A stretch of DNA of 64,000 nucleotides from the NCBI RefSeq assembly GCF_014202945.1, contig NZ_JACHHW010000006.1:124001-188000 (forward strand). Reading direction: 5' to 3'. The stretch is from Zhongshania antarctica. Its GTDB lineage: Bacteria > Pseudomonadota > Gammaproteobacteria > Pseudomonadales > Spongiibacteraceae. Below the pieces are notes generated by a model. That model ran no database searches. It was given only the letters and a program-made list of their open reading frames with translations, and was not told the DNA's origin. The translations under genes and the position numbers were made by a program. Positions 21,421 through 30,216 of this stretch are shown here, piece after piece (positions within the stretch are counted from its first letter, which is position 1; each line of letters starts with the position of its first letter).

Positions 21421-22895
21421 AAGCCCGACCTCGCTGCCAGTGCCAGCCGAGCACACTGAATATCGCTAAAGGGCAAACGACGCCCAGCGATTTCTTGATA
21501 TTCTTCGTGACCTTTGCCAGCAATTAATACAACGTCGCCCGGTTTAGCCGCAGCGATTGCGTTCGCGATTGCGGCATCGCGCTCAGCAACCACCAGTGGA
21601 GCACCGCGCATACCCGCACAAATTTCCGCGATAATAGCGGTCGCCGATTCCGAGCGGGGATTGTCGTTGGTCACCACCACCGCATCGGAAAATTTTTCGG
21701 CGATCGCGCCCATCAGTGGCCGCTTACTACGATCTCGGTCACCGCCACAACCCATTACACAACGCAATTTACCGGCGGTAATTGGCCGCAAGGATTTGAG
21801 CACCTTTTCCAGCGCATCTGGCGTATGCGCGTAATCAATAACCGCCAACACGCCATCGGTGGAGCGCAGGCATTCCATACGGCCCGGCACAGGTTTTAAT
21901 TTTGGTATCGCCTCGGCTATCGCATCGACAGTGACACCCAATCCCAATAACACCGCGGCGGCGGCCACCAGGTTGGACAAATTAAATTCGCCCAACAGGG
22001 GTGACTGCAATTGAAAATTTCCCCAAGGACTGCAGATTTGTGCCGCGATCCCCTGCATATCGCAGACGGTATTTTCGGCATACACCTTGGCCTGCGAATC
22101 AATAATACTAAAATCAATTAATAGTTCGGCCGTGGATTCAGCCATGAGCTTACGACCAAATTCATCATCGCGATTGATAACGGCCAGCGGCAGATTAGGC
22201 CAGTTCAACAGGCGCGCTTTTTCCGCGCCGTACGCTTCCATCGAACCATGGTAGTCAAGGTGGTCTTGGCTAAGATTCGTAAATACCGCAGCAGAGAAAT
22301 TTAATGCTGCCACCCGATGCTGAGCCAAACCGTGGGACGAAACTTCCATTGCCGCCCAATTTGCGCCGCCATCACGCCACTCACTGAGCAATGCCTGCAC
22401 TGACACGGCATCTGGCGTGGTGTTATTGCCGCTATTTAGGCGACCAAAGCGACCATTACCAAGAGTGCCAATGAGCCCACAGGGCTGACCAATGGCTTCC
22501 AGTAATTGCGCCACCATCCACGCACATGAGGTTTTACCATTGGTACCCGTGATACCGATGAGCTGCAGTTGCCGTGAAGGCAAACCATAAAAGCGCCCAG
22601 CGATTTCACTGATATGCGTTTCTAAACGTTCAATGACGACTACCGGCAGCGACCATTGCGCGGCATCGAAGGGCGCATCCGCGATAACGGCAACAGCACC
22701 CGCCGTAATGGCGGCGTGAATATAATCACGGCCATCGACTTCGTGCCCCTTGATCGCCAAAAAGACATCGCCAGCTTGAACCTTGCGACTATCTATTGCC
22801 AAACCAGTGACGGGCAACGCGGCAACTTCCTGACTTAAGTCAGGTAGTAAATCGCCTAACAATCTCGGTAATGTGTAGTTCTGCTGGTCTACCAT
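21417..22895 (-). CDS. murE: UDP-MurNAc-L-Ala-D-Glu--diaminopimelate ligase MurE
   Basis: Adds the third residue of the peptide stem. The motif DNPR (in TNDNPRSES) is the meso-diaminopimelate specificity signature, so this cell wall should be of the usual Gram-negative DAP type. The ATP motif GTNGKTSCAW is present. The start is the ATG at 22895, overlapping the ftsI stop by one base; a GTG one codon upstream is also in frame. About 492 residues. Confidence 0.97.
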   Translation of the reverse strand: MVDQQNYTLPRLLGDLLPDLSQEVAALPVTGLAIDSRKVQAGDVFLAIKGHEVDGRDYIHAAITAGAVAVIADAPFDAAQWSLPVVVIERLETHISEIAGRFYGLPSRQLQLIGITGTNGKTSCAWMVAQLLEAIGQPCGLIGTLGNGRFGRLNSGNNTTPDAVSVQALLSEWRDGGANWAAMEVSSHGLAQHRVAALNFSAAVFTNLSQDHLDYHGSMEAYGAEKARLLNWPNLPLAVINRDDEFGRKLMAESTAELLIDFSIIDSQAKVYAENTVCDMQGIAAQICSPWGNFQLQSPLLGEFNLSNLVAAAAVLLGLGVTVDAIAEAIPKLKPVPGRMECLRSTDGVLAVIDYAHTPDALEKVLKSLRPITAGKLRCVMGCGGDRDRSKRPLMGAIAEKFSDAVVVTNDNPRSESATAIIAEICAGMRGAPLVVAERDAAIANAIAAAKPGDVVLIAGKGHEEYQEIAGRRLPFSDIQCARLALAARSGL

Positions 22896-24619
22896 CACGC
22901 TGCCGCATCTCCCTTAGTTTTGGGTTTAGGCTCGGCTGCCTCGATATTGTCCGGCGCGATATTTAACAGGCGCAGGGCATCAGATACCACCTTGGAAAAG
23001 ACCGGCGCAGCAACCAAACCACCATAATAATCACCCTTAGGTTCATCGATGGTCACTACCGCCACAATCCTGGGATTACTGGCCGGCGCTACACCGGCGA
23101 AAATGGCAAAATAGCGGTCTTCGGCATAGCCGCCAGCAATCGCCTTGTGCGACGTTCCGGTTTTGCCGGCAATGCGATAGGCGTCTACCTGCGCCCGCGT
23201 AGCCGTGCCACCCAGCTCAGTCACTTCCTCCAACATATCAACGACCTGACGCGCAATTTTTGCTGAAATAACTTGCTGCTGAGTTGGCTTTTCAGTGCGC
23301 TTCAGCAAAGATACTTGCTGAAAAATACCGCGATTAGCAAACACCGAATAAGCTTGGGCTAACTGTAAATTGGTAACCGTAATACCGTAGCCAAAGGCAA
23401 ACGTTGCGCGCTCGATAGCACGCCAATTAGGCCGATTTGGCAGCATGCCGTTGCTTTCACCAGGAAACCCTGAGCTAGTACTGCGCCCCAAGCCAAAGCG
23501 ATCAAACACGCCCCAAACGTCATGTTCGTTAAGGGAGAGCGCAATTTTTGTGGTACCGACTTGGCTGGATTTTTTCAACACTTCTGCCACGGTAAGCACA
23601 CCGTAATTACGGTGATCTTCTAAAACTTTCCGACCGACTTTGATATACCCAGGATTAGTATTGATGGTGGTGTCGGGCTGGTACTTACCACTTTCCAGAG
23701 CCGCCACCATGGTCAAAGGCTTTACGGTGGAGCCTGGCTCAAACATATCGATAACCGCGCGGTTGCGCAGCGCATCCGGGCTTAACTGGCTGCGATTATT
23801 TGGGTTAAATGAGGGCTGGTTAACCAGCGCCAAAACTTCACCTGTTTCACTGTCAATAATAACGATCGAACCGGCTTTAGCGCCGGTTCGATTTATTGCT
23901 GCTTTCAATTCGCGGTAAGCGAGATACTGCAAGCGCAGATCAATACTCAGTTGGACATCTTTGCCGGGGCTGGCCGCCTCCCCGGCGTCGATCTCCCTGA
24001 TAATATTGCCGTACAAATCCTTTAACACCCGCTTGCGTCCGGGGGTTCCGTTAAGCCATTCATCGTAGGTCAGCTCCAGACCTTCCTGACCACGATCATC
24101 GATATCGGTAAAGCCCAGCAAATGTGCGGTGACCTCACCGGCGGGGTAAAAGCGACGATATTCCCGCTGCAAATACACACCGGGAATTTTCATTTGCATA
24201 AGTGTTTGTGCTGCGGCTGGCGCAACGTGACGGCGCAAATACATGAATTGGCTGTCGCGATAGCGCTCTACTCGCCGCGACAATTCGCTCGACGACATCT
24301 CGAGCGCCGTCGCCAAGCGTGCCCAGTCGCCTTTCGCACTCTGCAATTCCTGAGGATTGGCCCAAATAGACGCCACGGGCGTACTGACAGCGAGGGGCTC
24401 GCCATTACGATCGGCAATGATTCCACGATGAGCAGGGATTACTTCGGTGCGATTGGTCCGCGCATTGCCTTGGCCCTGCAAGAATTGGTAGCCGCGATCG
24501 ACATCCAAGACCTGCAAACTTAGCGCTCGCCACGCCAATAATAAGGCGAGCAGCAGCAGACTGCCGACCACGATTCGGAAGCGCCAGGGCGATATTTGAA
24601 CTTTAGCCTGCTTTACCAT
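22895..24619 (-). CDS. ftsI: Septal peptidoglycan transpeptidase FtsI (PBP3)
   Basis: Class B penicillin-binding protein that cross-links septal peptidoglycan with FtsW. The 574-residue protein has one N-terminal membrane helix (about 14-34), a dimerisation or pedestal domain, and the transpeptidase domain with the nucleophile in STVK (S297-K300) and KTGTS further on. The second active-site motif reads SSQ (about 351-353), where family members usually have SxN; this is clear in the DNA at 23561-23569. It overlaps ftsL by 17 bases. An 11-base perfect inverted repeat lies within the gene at 23865-23892. Confidence 0.96.
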   Translation of the reverse strand: MVKQAKVQISPWRFRIVVGSLLLLALLLAWRALSLQVLDVDRGYQFLQGQGNARTNRTEVIPAHRGIIADRNGEPLAVSTPVASIWANPQELQSAKGDWARLATALEMSSSELSRRVERYRDSQFMYLRRHVAPAAAQTLMQMKIPGVYLQREYRRFYPAGEVTAHLLGFTDIDDRGQEGLELTYDEWLNGTPGRKRVLKDLYGNIIREIDAGEAASPGKDVQLSIDLRLQYLAYRELKAAINRTGAKAGSIVIIDSETGEVLALVNQPSFNPNNRSQLSPDALRNRAVIDMFEPGSTVKPLTMVAALESGKYQPDTTINTNPGYIKVGRKVLEDHRNYGVLTVAEVLKKSSQVGTTKIALSLNEHDVWGVFDRFGLGRSTSSGFPGESNGMLPNRPNWRAIERATFAFGYGITVTNLQLAQAYSVFANRGIFQQVSLLKRTEKPTQQQVISAKIARQVVDMLEEVTELGGTATRAQVDAYRIAGKTGTSHKAIAGGYAEDRYFAIFAGVAPASNPRIVAVVTIDEPKGDYYGGLVAAPVFSKVVSDALRLLNIAPDNIEAAEPKPKTKGDAAA

Positions 24620-24938
24620 AACCCCGAACCATTTTGACTTCCCTCATTTTGGGCGCCTGCATTTTCAATTTTTGTATTGCCACATCTTGCACGCGATCCG
24701 GTGACGCCCACGTACTCTGCTCTAGCAATAAACGTCCCCACTCTTCTTCCAGAGACATTGCATCGCGGCGCAGGTCCTGTAGCTCACCAAATAATTTTCG
24801 GCTTTTATGTGAACTCTGAATCACCGCAATACATGACAAAACCACCAGAATGAGCAAGGCTGGGGCTAACACGCCACCCAACGGTGCCGGCGTCGACACC
24901 GCATTTCTCATGCTATTGCGCTGTTTTCCTTCCAACAT
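24603..24938 (-). CDS. ftsL: Cell division protein FtsL
   Basis: Small bitopic divisome protein that forms a periplasmic coiled coil with FtsB and helps activate FtsWI. The 111-residue protein has one hydrophobic helix at about 22-42, followed by a heptad-rich segment with leucines (LFGELQDLRRDAMSLEEEW). Its location between rsmH and ftsI is the standard one and supports the call, since FtsL sequences are poorly conserved. Confidence 0.93.
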   Translation of the reverse strand: MLEGKQRNSMRNAVSTPAPLGGVLAPALLILVVLSCIAVIQSSHKSRKLFGELQDLRRDAMSLEEEWGRLLLEQSTWASPDRVQDVAIQKLKMQAPKMREVKMVRGYGKAG

Positions 24939-24947
24939 AAATCACCC

Positions 24948-25898
24948 TTAGGCACACTCGTCATACGCGAGTTTTTCCGCCACGCGCATTACCGCGCTGC
25001 GCGACCGGGGGTTCAAAGCGACTTCATGATCGCTTGCCTTTACCGCCTTACCAATCAGCTTCAGCTTGCGATTGCGCTGACTTTCGGTAACCGGTATATA
25101 AGCGGGCACCTGCTCACCTTCTGCTTGGCGGCGCATAAAACGCTTTACTATGCGGTCTTCTAAGGAGTGAAAGCTGATGACGACCAAGCGCCCACCCACA
25201 TCCAAACTATCAACAACCTTGCTCAGCAGCTTTTCTAAATCTGTTAACTCGTCATTGATAAAAATTCGAATCGCTTGAAAACTACGCGTTGCCGGATGCT
25301 TATGCTTTTCCCACGCGGGATTAGCCTCAGTAACTATTTTGGCCAACTGCAAAGTGCGCGTAATCGGCTCTTCTTCACGCGCGGCAATAATCGCTCTAGC
25401 AATACGTTTGGCGAAACGCTCTTCGCCGTAATCCCGCAGCACTTTGGTAATCTCTGCTTCGTCGGCCACTGCAATCCACTGCGCCGCACTCATGCCGCGA
25501 TCGACGTCCATGCGCATATCTAAATCGCCGTCGCGCATAAAACTAAAGCCGCGCTCCGCCTGATCCAACTGTGGCGATGAAACGCCCAAGTCCAATAGCA
25601 CACCAGTAAACGGCGCAGCCAAGCCACTCGACGCGGCCAGCTCGGCAAAATCAGCGAAGGAACCTCGTGCAATGTGGAAGCGCTGATCCGCCTGCGCTAA
25701 TTCAAGACCTTCAGAAAATGCTTGGGCGTCTTTATCGATCCCGAGTAAACGGCCTTCAGCGCTCAAGCCTTCCAGTATCTGCCGACTGTGGCCACCACGG
25801 CCAAAAGTGCCGTCGATATAAAGCCCACTGGTATCGGTTACCAGTGCCGCAACGGCCTCCTCGAGCAATACTGTTAAATGCTGTTCCAAATGACTCAC
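24948..25898 (-). CDS. rsmH: 16S rRNA m4C1402 methyltransferase RsmH
   Basis: SAM-dependent methyltransferase (formerly MraW) that modifies N4 of C1402 in 16S rRNA. The 316-residue protein shows the SAM motif [10 protein letters not shown] near residues 29-38, then LGVSSPQLD and the C-terminal [11 protein letters not shown] motif. It lies three bases after mraZ. The partner enzyme for the same nucleotide, RsmI, is encoded beyond rnpB in this window. Confidence 0.98.
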   Translation of the reverse strand: MSHLEQHLTVLLEEAVAALVTDTSGLYIDGTFGRGGHSRQILEGLSAEGRLLGIDKDAQAFSEGLELAQADQRFHIARGSFADFAELAASSGLAAPFTGVLLDLGVSSPQLDQAERGFSFMRDGDLDMRMDVDRGMSAAQWIAVADEAEITKVLRDYGEERFAKRIARAIIAAREEEPITRTLQLAKIVTEANPAWEKHKHPATRSFQAIRIFINDELTDLEKLLSKVVDSLDVGGRLVVISFHSLEDRIVKRFMRRQAEGEQVPAYIPVTESQRNRKLKLIGKAVKASDHEVALNPRSRSAVMRVAEKLAYDECA

Positions 25899-25901
25899 TC
25901 T

Positions 25902-26345
25902 CTACAGTGACAGTGACAACATCTCGTCCGGCATATCGTCACCCTCTCCCGCTGCACCGAGCCAGTCGAACCAACCTGACTCACTCCACAGCTCTAATTT
26001 TTTACCCTGACCCACTAGTAGTAATTTCTTTTCAAGATCAGCGTAATCGCGTAATGGCGGCGGCAACAGCACCCGACCATTGGCATCCATTTCTAAAGGG
26101 GTGGCATAACCCAGCAACAGCCGCTGAGCCAGCCGCGCCTTGCGATGTATATTCGGCAAGGCCTCAATCTTGGGCAGTAAATCCAACCACTGGGGCTCGG
26201 GATAAACCAACAGACAGCGCTCTTCGGTATGCGCGGTGATCACCAAGCGGCCATCACAAGCAGACACAAGGGCATCGCGTATTTTGGCTGGAATCGCCAA
26301 ACGCCCCTTACTGTCCATTGTGATTGCATGACTACCTAGGAACAC
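25902..26345 (-). CDS. mraZ: Transcriptional regulator MraZ
   Basis: AbrB-like dodecameric DNA-binding protein that represses its own mra/dcw promoter. The GTG at 26345 is taken as start because it gives a 147-residue protein with the family N-terminus ([18 protein letters not shown]) and because AGGTGGG lies a few bases upstream. The longer frame would read through the operator repeats. Two SpoVT-AbrB repeats are visible: the first around [13 protein letters not shown], the second around [13 protein letters not shown]. It is the first gene of the cluster. Confidence 0.95.
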   Translation of the reverse strand: MFLGSHAITMDSKGRLAIPAKIRDALVSACDGRLVITAHTEERCLLVYPEPQWLDLLPKIEALPNIHRKARLAQRLLLGYATPLEMDANGRVLLPPPLRDYADLEKKLLLVGQGKKLELWSESGWFDWLGAAGEGDDMPDEMLSLSL

Positions 26346-26365
26346 AAAACCCACCTTCTTCGCTT

Positions 26366-26405
26366 CAAAAACCCCAAAACACCACAAAAAACCACTTCTA
26401 CCCAC
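26366..26405 (-). promoter_or_regulatory. MraZ-box operator, four repeats at 10-base spacing
   Basis: On the minus strand the sequence holds GTGG, GTGG, GTGG and GGGG cores at exactly 10-base intervals (plus-strand CCAC at 26402, 26392 and 26382, CCCC at 26372). MraZ of other bacteria binds direct TGGGN or GTGG(G/T) repeats separated by about five bases upstream of mraZ. The array lies between the predicted start of transcription and the mraZ start codon, which fits autorepression. Confidence 0.75.
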
Positions 26406-26413
26406 TAAACGAC

Positions 26414-26443
26414 ACTATAGGAACTTGCAAGCCCTAGTGTCAA
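26414..26443 (-). promoter_or_regulatory. Sigma70 promoter of the mra/dcw cluster
   Basis: Minus-strand TTGACA (26438-26443) is separated by 18 bases from TATAGT (26414-26419), near consensus. Transcription would start around 26406, immediately before the MraZ boxes. It is the only strong promoter-like sequence seen at the head of the array. Confidence 0.7.
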
Positions 26444-26564
26444 GCGAGACTGGGACCTAAATAGAGGGATTTTTCTTAAAAATGTCAGTAACTTGCGGCT
26501 AAAACGCGCTAACGAGGATGGGTTTTGAGGAGCTTAATTTGAGGAAACAAAAGGATAGAGCACC

Positions 26565-26598
26565 AACTTAATGCACTACATTAAGTTCTGGCTTTTTT
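26565..26598 (+). terminator. AT-rich hairpin with T run between mraZ and rnpB
   Basis: Perfect 9-base stem (AACTTAATG, loop CACTA, CATTAAGTT) followed on the plus strand by CTGGC and six T. This is the form of an intrinsic terminator for rightward transcription, yet both flanking genes are read leftward. The stem is AT-rich and may be weak. On the minus strand it could mark the end of rnpB precursor transcripts, but no T run follows directly there. Confidence 0.35.
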
Positions 26599-26621
26599 AT
26601 GCAATAGAAGGGGAATAAAAA

Positions 26622-26970
26622 GTGAGTCGGCCGATAAGCCGGGTTCTGTCTTGGACGACCATTCATCTGGGATCTGCGTCACCGCAGACCTCTAGCAGCC
26701 TACCCGAATCCACTGTGGGCCACAGCATTGGATTCCTATTTGGCCTTGCTCCAGGCGGGGTTTACCATGCCACGAACTGTTGCCAGTCGCGCGGTGCGCT
26801 CTTACCGCACCATTTCAACCTTACCGGCAGCTTGCGCTACGTAGGCGGTGTATTTTCTGTTGCACTTTCCGTAGGCTCGCACCTCCCAGGAGTTACCTGG
26901 CGCCTTGCCCTGCGGAGCCCGGACTTTCCTCCCTGCAGCGAACTGCCGAGCGATCGTCTGGCCGACTCAC
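26622..26970 (-). ncRNA. rnpB: RNase P RNA, bacterial type A
   Basis: Catalytic RNA that removes the 5' leader of tRNA precursors. The universally conserved core GAGGAAAGTCCGGGC is present (plus-strand complement at 26917-26931), as is the 3' ACAGAACCCGGCTTATCGG block. The two ends pair as GTGAGTCGGCC with GGCCGACTCAC, which fixes the limits to within a few bases. The length, about 349 nucleotides, is normal for type A. A run of five T follows the 3' end. Open frames across this region are by-products of the RNA sequence. Confidence 0.96.
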
Positions 26971-26975
26971 CTGTA

Positions 26976-27004
26976 AGAATAACCAGTAGTTAACGGCGGC
27001 GCAA
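26976..27004 (-). promoter_or_regulatory. Possible rnpB promoter
   Basis: TTGCGC (26999-27004) and TATTCT (26976-26981) on the minus strand are 17 bases apart, and the -10 element ends about six bases before the predicted RNase P RNA 5' end. The match to consensus is moderate and the call rests mainly on position. Confidence 0.45.
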
Positions 27005-27023
27005 GTGCTATTTCCACAGACCT

Positions 27024-27860
27024 TTACAATGGGTGCTCAATTCCATACTGGTATAACTGATTCTTCTTAATGCCGCTAATTTTTGCGCACAGCGCCGCCG
27101 CCTGCTTAAGCGGAAGGTCTTCTCGCAGTATATCCAACATTTCGATGACTTCGACAGGCAGACCCTCGTCACCCGCAAAGCCCGCAATTAACAACACACA
27201 TTCACCACGCTGCTGATTACTGTCTGCGCTTATAAACTCCAGCATCTCGGCAGCAGGGAGGCGCTTGACCGTCTCAAACATTTTGGTGATTTCTCTCGCC
27301 AGAACGACCACTCGCTCGGGCCCCATGACGGCAAGGACGTCAGCCACACAGTCTTTTATGCGGTGGGGCGCCTCGTAAAAAATCATGGTTCGGCGCTCTC
27401 GCAGCAGGGCTTTGAACACCCCCTGCCGCGCATGTTGTTTGGCGGGCAAAAAGCCCTCGAACATAAAGCGATCTGAGGGTAAACCAGCCACACTCAACGC
27501 AGCAATCACCGCACAGGCGCCGGGGATCGGAACCACTTTAAAGCCCTCGCGCAGCGCGAGATCGACCAATTTATAGCCAGGATCCGATACTAGCGGGGTT
27601 CCGGCATCGGAAATAAGCGCTAAATCCTTACCGTTGCGCAAATGCCCGAGCAAGCGCTCCAGAGCGGCATTATTACTGTGATCATGATAAGCCACTAAGG
27701 GTGTATCAATGTCAAAATGGCTCAGTAATGTACGACTGTGGCGAGTATCTTCCGCCGCAATGAGCGCAACCGTTTGTAGGACCTCTATGGCTCGGGGTAC
27801 CATATCGGCCAAATTCCCTATTGGCGTTGCAACAACGTAAAGGGTGGGGCTAATTTCCAC
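27024..27860 (-). CDS. rsmI: 16S rRNA 2'-O-ribose C1402 methyltransferase RsmI
   Basis: Tetrapyrrole-methylase-fold enzyme that methylates the ribose of C1402 in 16S rRNA, the nucleotide also modified by RsmH. The 278-residue protein begins with YVVATPIGNLADM and has AAEDTRHS, the SDAGTPLVSDPG motif, and FYEAPHRI. It is divergent from lpoA, with 53 bases between their starts, the arrangement conserved in enterics and Pseudomonas. Confidence 0.97.
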   Translation of the reverse strand: MEISPTLYVVATPIGNLADMVPRAIEVLQTVALIAAEDTRHSRTLLSHFDIDTPLVAYHDHSNNAALERLLGHLRNGKDLALISDAGTPLVSDPGYKLVDLALREGFKVVPIPGACAVIAALSVAGLPSDRFMFEGFLPAKQHARQGVFKALLRERRTMIFYEAPHRIKDCVADVLAVMGPERVVVLAREITKMFETVKRLPAAEMLEFISADSNQQRGECVLLIAGFAGDEGLPVEVIEMLDILREDLPLKQAAALCAKISGIKKNQLYQYGIEHPL

Positions 27861-27913
27861 AACAGCGGCCTCATTGACAATGCATGACCGCGCAGACTAA
27901 CAATGGCTGATCA

Positions 27914-29821
27914 ATGAAGACAAGAACTTTTGCTTTTGCACTCACTTGCGGCCTCTTGGCTAGCTGTGCATCTAACCCACCCCCAATCTCAGTTTACAAC
28001 CGTCCTGAGGCGCGACAGCCGCAAGTACCAGCGCGGCCAACGCCTCAGCAAAGTGGCGAATTCAATCCTGCAACAGCCGACGCCGAACTAGTGGAGCAAT
28101 GGTTGCTTGACGCCGCGACACTCGATAGTGACGAAGCGTCAGATTTACTGCTCCGCGCGGCCGAAGTACTGCTGCGCGAAGGCGAGCTGGCCCGTGCAGA
28201 TGATGTGGTTGGCGAGTTAATTGCGCCGGAATTAAGCGCGGAGCAAGCCTTGCGCCTTGCCATTATTCGCGCGCGGGTGCACCGAGGCCACGCCGAGTTC
28301 TCGGCTGCTCTAGCAGAGCTGTCTGACCCCCTCATCGAAGCCGCGGTGATTGACGCGCCTATACGCCGGCAACTGCAATACAGCCAATTGCGGGCATCCC
28401 TCTTTCAAATAGAGGGCGATCACCTCGCCGCCGCGAGAGAGTGGATTTTCATCGATCCACTGCTCAACCCCAGTCAACAGGGCGCCAACCGCGAGTCGAT
28501 TTGGCAGTCGCTGATGCAAATTCCCACCGCGACCCTGATTGAACACATTGGCAGCACCGGAAATAGGGATTATCTTGGCTGGCTGGAACTCGCGTCCGTG
28601 GCCAAAGACAATCAAGGCGATATCGAAGCCCAGGTTCGCCAACGCGACGCGTGGCTAGCGCGCTGGCCCCAGCACCCGGCACGCTATTCGCTCCCCGGCG
28701 GCCTCGATAAATTAGACGACTTGATTGTCGAGCGACCAGACCAAGTCGCCCTTATTTTACCAGTGACCGGCCGCCTCGCCGCGTACGGCAAAGCCATTCG
28801 CGACGGTTTTTTTGCCGCCTATTACGAGACCTTAAATCAAGGCGGCGGCGTTCCTAAAATTCGGCTGTACGACAGCAATAGTGGCGACATTAACGCCCTG
28901 TATCAACAGACAATAAACGATGGCAACAAGCTCGTCATAGGCCCACTGGAAAAAGAGCATGTTAGCGCGCTAACTGCCAGCCACCCTCAAGCAATGTCGC
29001 TGCCCACTCTGGCACTCAACCGCATAGACGGCGAGCGTTTCCCAAGTGGGCTGTATCAGTTTGGCCTTAACCCCGAGGACGAGGCGGCGCAAATTGCCGA
29101 TATCGCACTAGCCAAGGGTTACAAGCGCGCACTGGTAATTACCCCAGAAGGCTCTTGGGGGCACAAGGTGGCCGTAGCCTTTACTGATCGCTGGCAGAAA
29201 TTAGGTGGCCAAATTGTCGCCAGCCAAACCTTCGACTCAAATAAAAACAATTACTCTAAGCAAATTAAAAGTATTTTAAACATCGACAAAAGCCAACAGC
29301 GCTTACAACGCCTGCAACAAATCATTGGCATTAGACCTAACTACGAGCCCTACCGGCGCACCGACCTCGACTTTATCTTTTTACTGGCGCGCCCCAATGA
29401 AGGCCGCGCGATAAAGCCACTACTGGCCTACCACTACGCAGGGGACATCCCAGTCTATGCTACCTCGCATATTTACCGCGGCAGCAAGGCCCCAACCAAA
29501 GACCAGGACATCAATGGCGTGCGATTTATTGATATTCCTTGGATTTTTAACGAAGAACTTGAAATTCGCCAAGCGATTAATAACGGCATACCGTCCAGCC
29601 CCGGCTACCAACGGATGTACGCCCTCGGCGTAGACAGTTTCCGATTACACCTGCGCCTTAAACAGCTGCGCAATGGCGATCGCAACCAGGTATTCGGCGA
29701 AACCGGCACCCTGAGCTTAAATATGCTTGGCCAAATAGAGCGAGAACTCTCACTAGCCGAAATTCAAAACGGCATCGCCGTGGTAAACCCTATTACAGCC
29801 ACGGAAACTGAGCTGCCCTAA
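27914..29821 (+). CDS. lpoA: Outer-membrane lipoprotein LpoA, activator of PBP1a
   Basis: Periplasmic lipoprotein of the LppC/YraM family that stimulates the transpeptidase activity of PBP1a. The signal peptide ends in a lipobox, LLASC, giving an acylated cysteine near residue 18. The N-terminal half (to about 270) is a helical TPR-like domain, and the C-terminal half has a periplasmic-binding-protein fold (VALILPVTGRLAAYGKAIRDG). It has 635 residues. The stop overlaps the yraN start by one base. Confidence 0.95.
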   Translation: MKTRTFAFALTCGLLASCASNPPPISVYNRPEARQPQVPARPTPQQSGEFNPATADAELVEQWLLDAATLDSDEASDLLLRAAEVLLREGELARADDVVGELIAPELSAEQALRLAIIRARVHRGHAEFSAALAELSDPLIEAAVIDAPIRRQLQYSQLRASLFQIEGDHLAAAREWIFIDPLLNPSQQGANRESIWQSLMQIPTATLIEHIGSTGNRDYLGWLELASVAKDNQGDIEAQVRQRDAWLARWPQHPARYSLPGGLDKLDDLIVERPDQVALILPVTGRLAAYGKAIRDGFFAAYYETLNQGGGVPKIRLYDSNSGDINALYQQTINDGNKLVIGPLEKEHVSALTASHPQAMSLPTLALNRIDGERFPSGLYQFGLNPEDEAAQIADIALAKGYKRALVITPEGSWGHKVAVAFTDRWQKLGGQIVASQTFDSNKNNYSKQIKSILNIDKSQQRLQRLQQIIGIRPNYEPYRRTDLDFIFLLARPNEGRAIKPLLAYHYAGDIPVYATSHIYRGSKAPTKDQDINGVRFIDIPWIFNEELEIRQAINNGIPSSPGYQRMYALGVDSFRLHLRLKQLRNGDRNQVFGETGTLSLNMLGQIERELSLAEIQNGIAVVNPITATETELP

Positions 29822-30204
29822 TGTGGCCCAAACTTGGACCCACCAATACCGGCAAGCGCGCCGAACAGGCAGCATGCCGGTATTTGCAAAAGCATAAATT
29901 AAAAATCATCGCTAAAAACTACAGCTGCCGCTTCGGCGAGATCGACATTGTTTGCCTAAGCGACCAGCACCTGGTATTTGTTGAGGTTCGCTACCGCCGC
30001 ACGGCACACTACGGCAGCGCTGCTGAAACCGTAAATTTTGCCAAGCAGCAACGCATTATTCTCACCGCCCGCCACTACCTTAGTTGCAACGCCGGTGCCA
30101 AGCAGTACAGTGAACTTCCATGCCGCTTTGATGTCATTGAAGCAAGCCCTGGCAACAGTGGTGAGCTGCAGTTAAATTGGCTTCCCAACGCTTTTCAGGA
30201 GTGA
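29821..30204 (+). CDS. yraN: UPF0102 family protein YraN
   Basis: Small conserved protein with a predicted PD-(D/E)xK nuclease-like fold; its cellular role is not established. The 127-residue sequence has the family pattern GEIDIVCL followed by FVEVRYRR and the conserved N-terminal GKRAEQAA helix. It is coupled to lpoA by a TAATG overlap and is followed 12 bases later by the SIS-domain gene, as in Pseudomonas and E. coli. Confidence 0.93.
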   Translation: MWPKLGPTNTGKRAEQAACRYLQKHKLKIIAKNYSCRFGEIDIVCLSDQHLVFVEVRYRRTAHYGSAAETVNFAKQQRIILTARHYLSCNAGAKQYSELPCRFDVIEASPGNSGELQLNWLPNAFQE

Positions 30205-30216
30205 GAAACATACACC

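Noticed and set aside
26622-26993. 123-codon plus-strand frame between mraZ and rsmI
   Set aside because: The sequence is the complement of RNase P RNA; conserved RNA blocks explain it.
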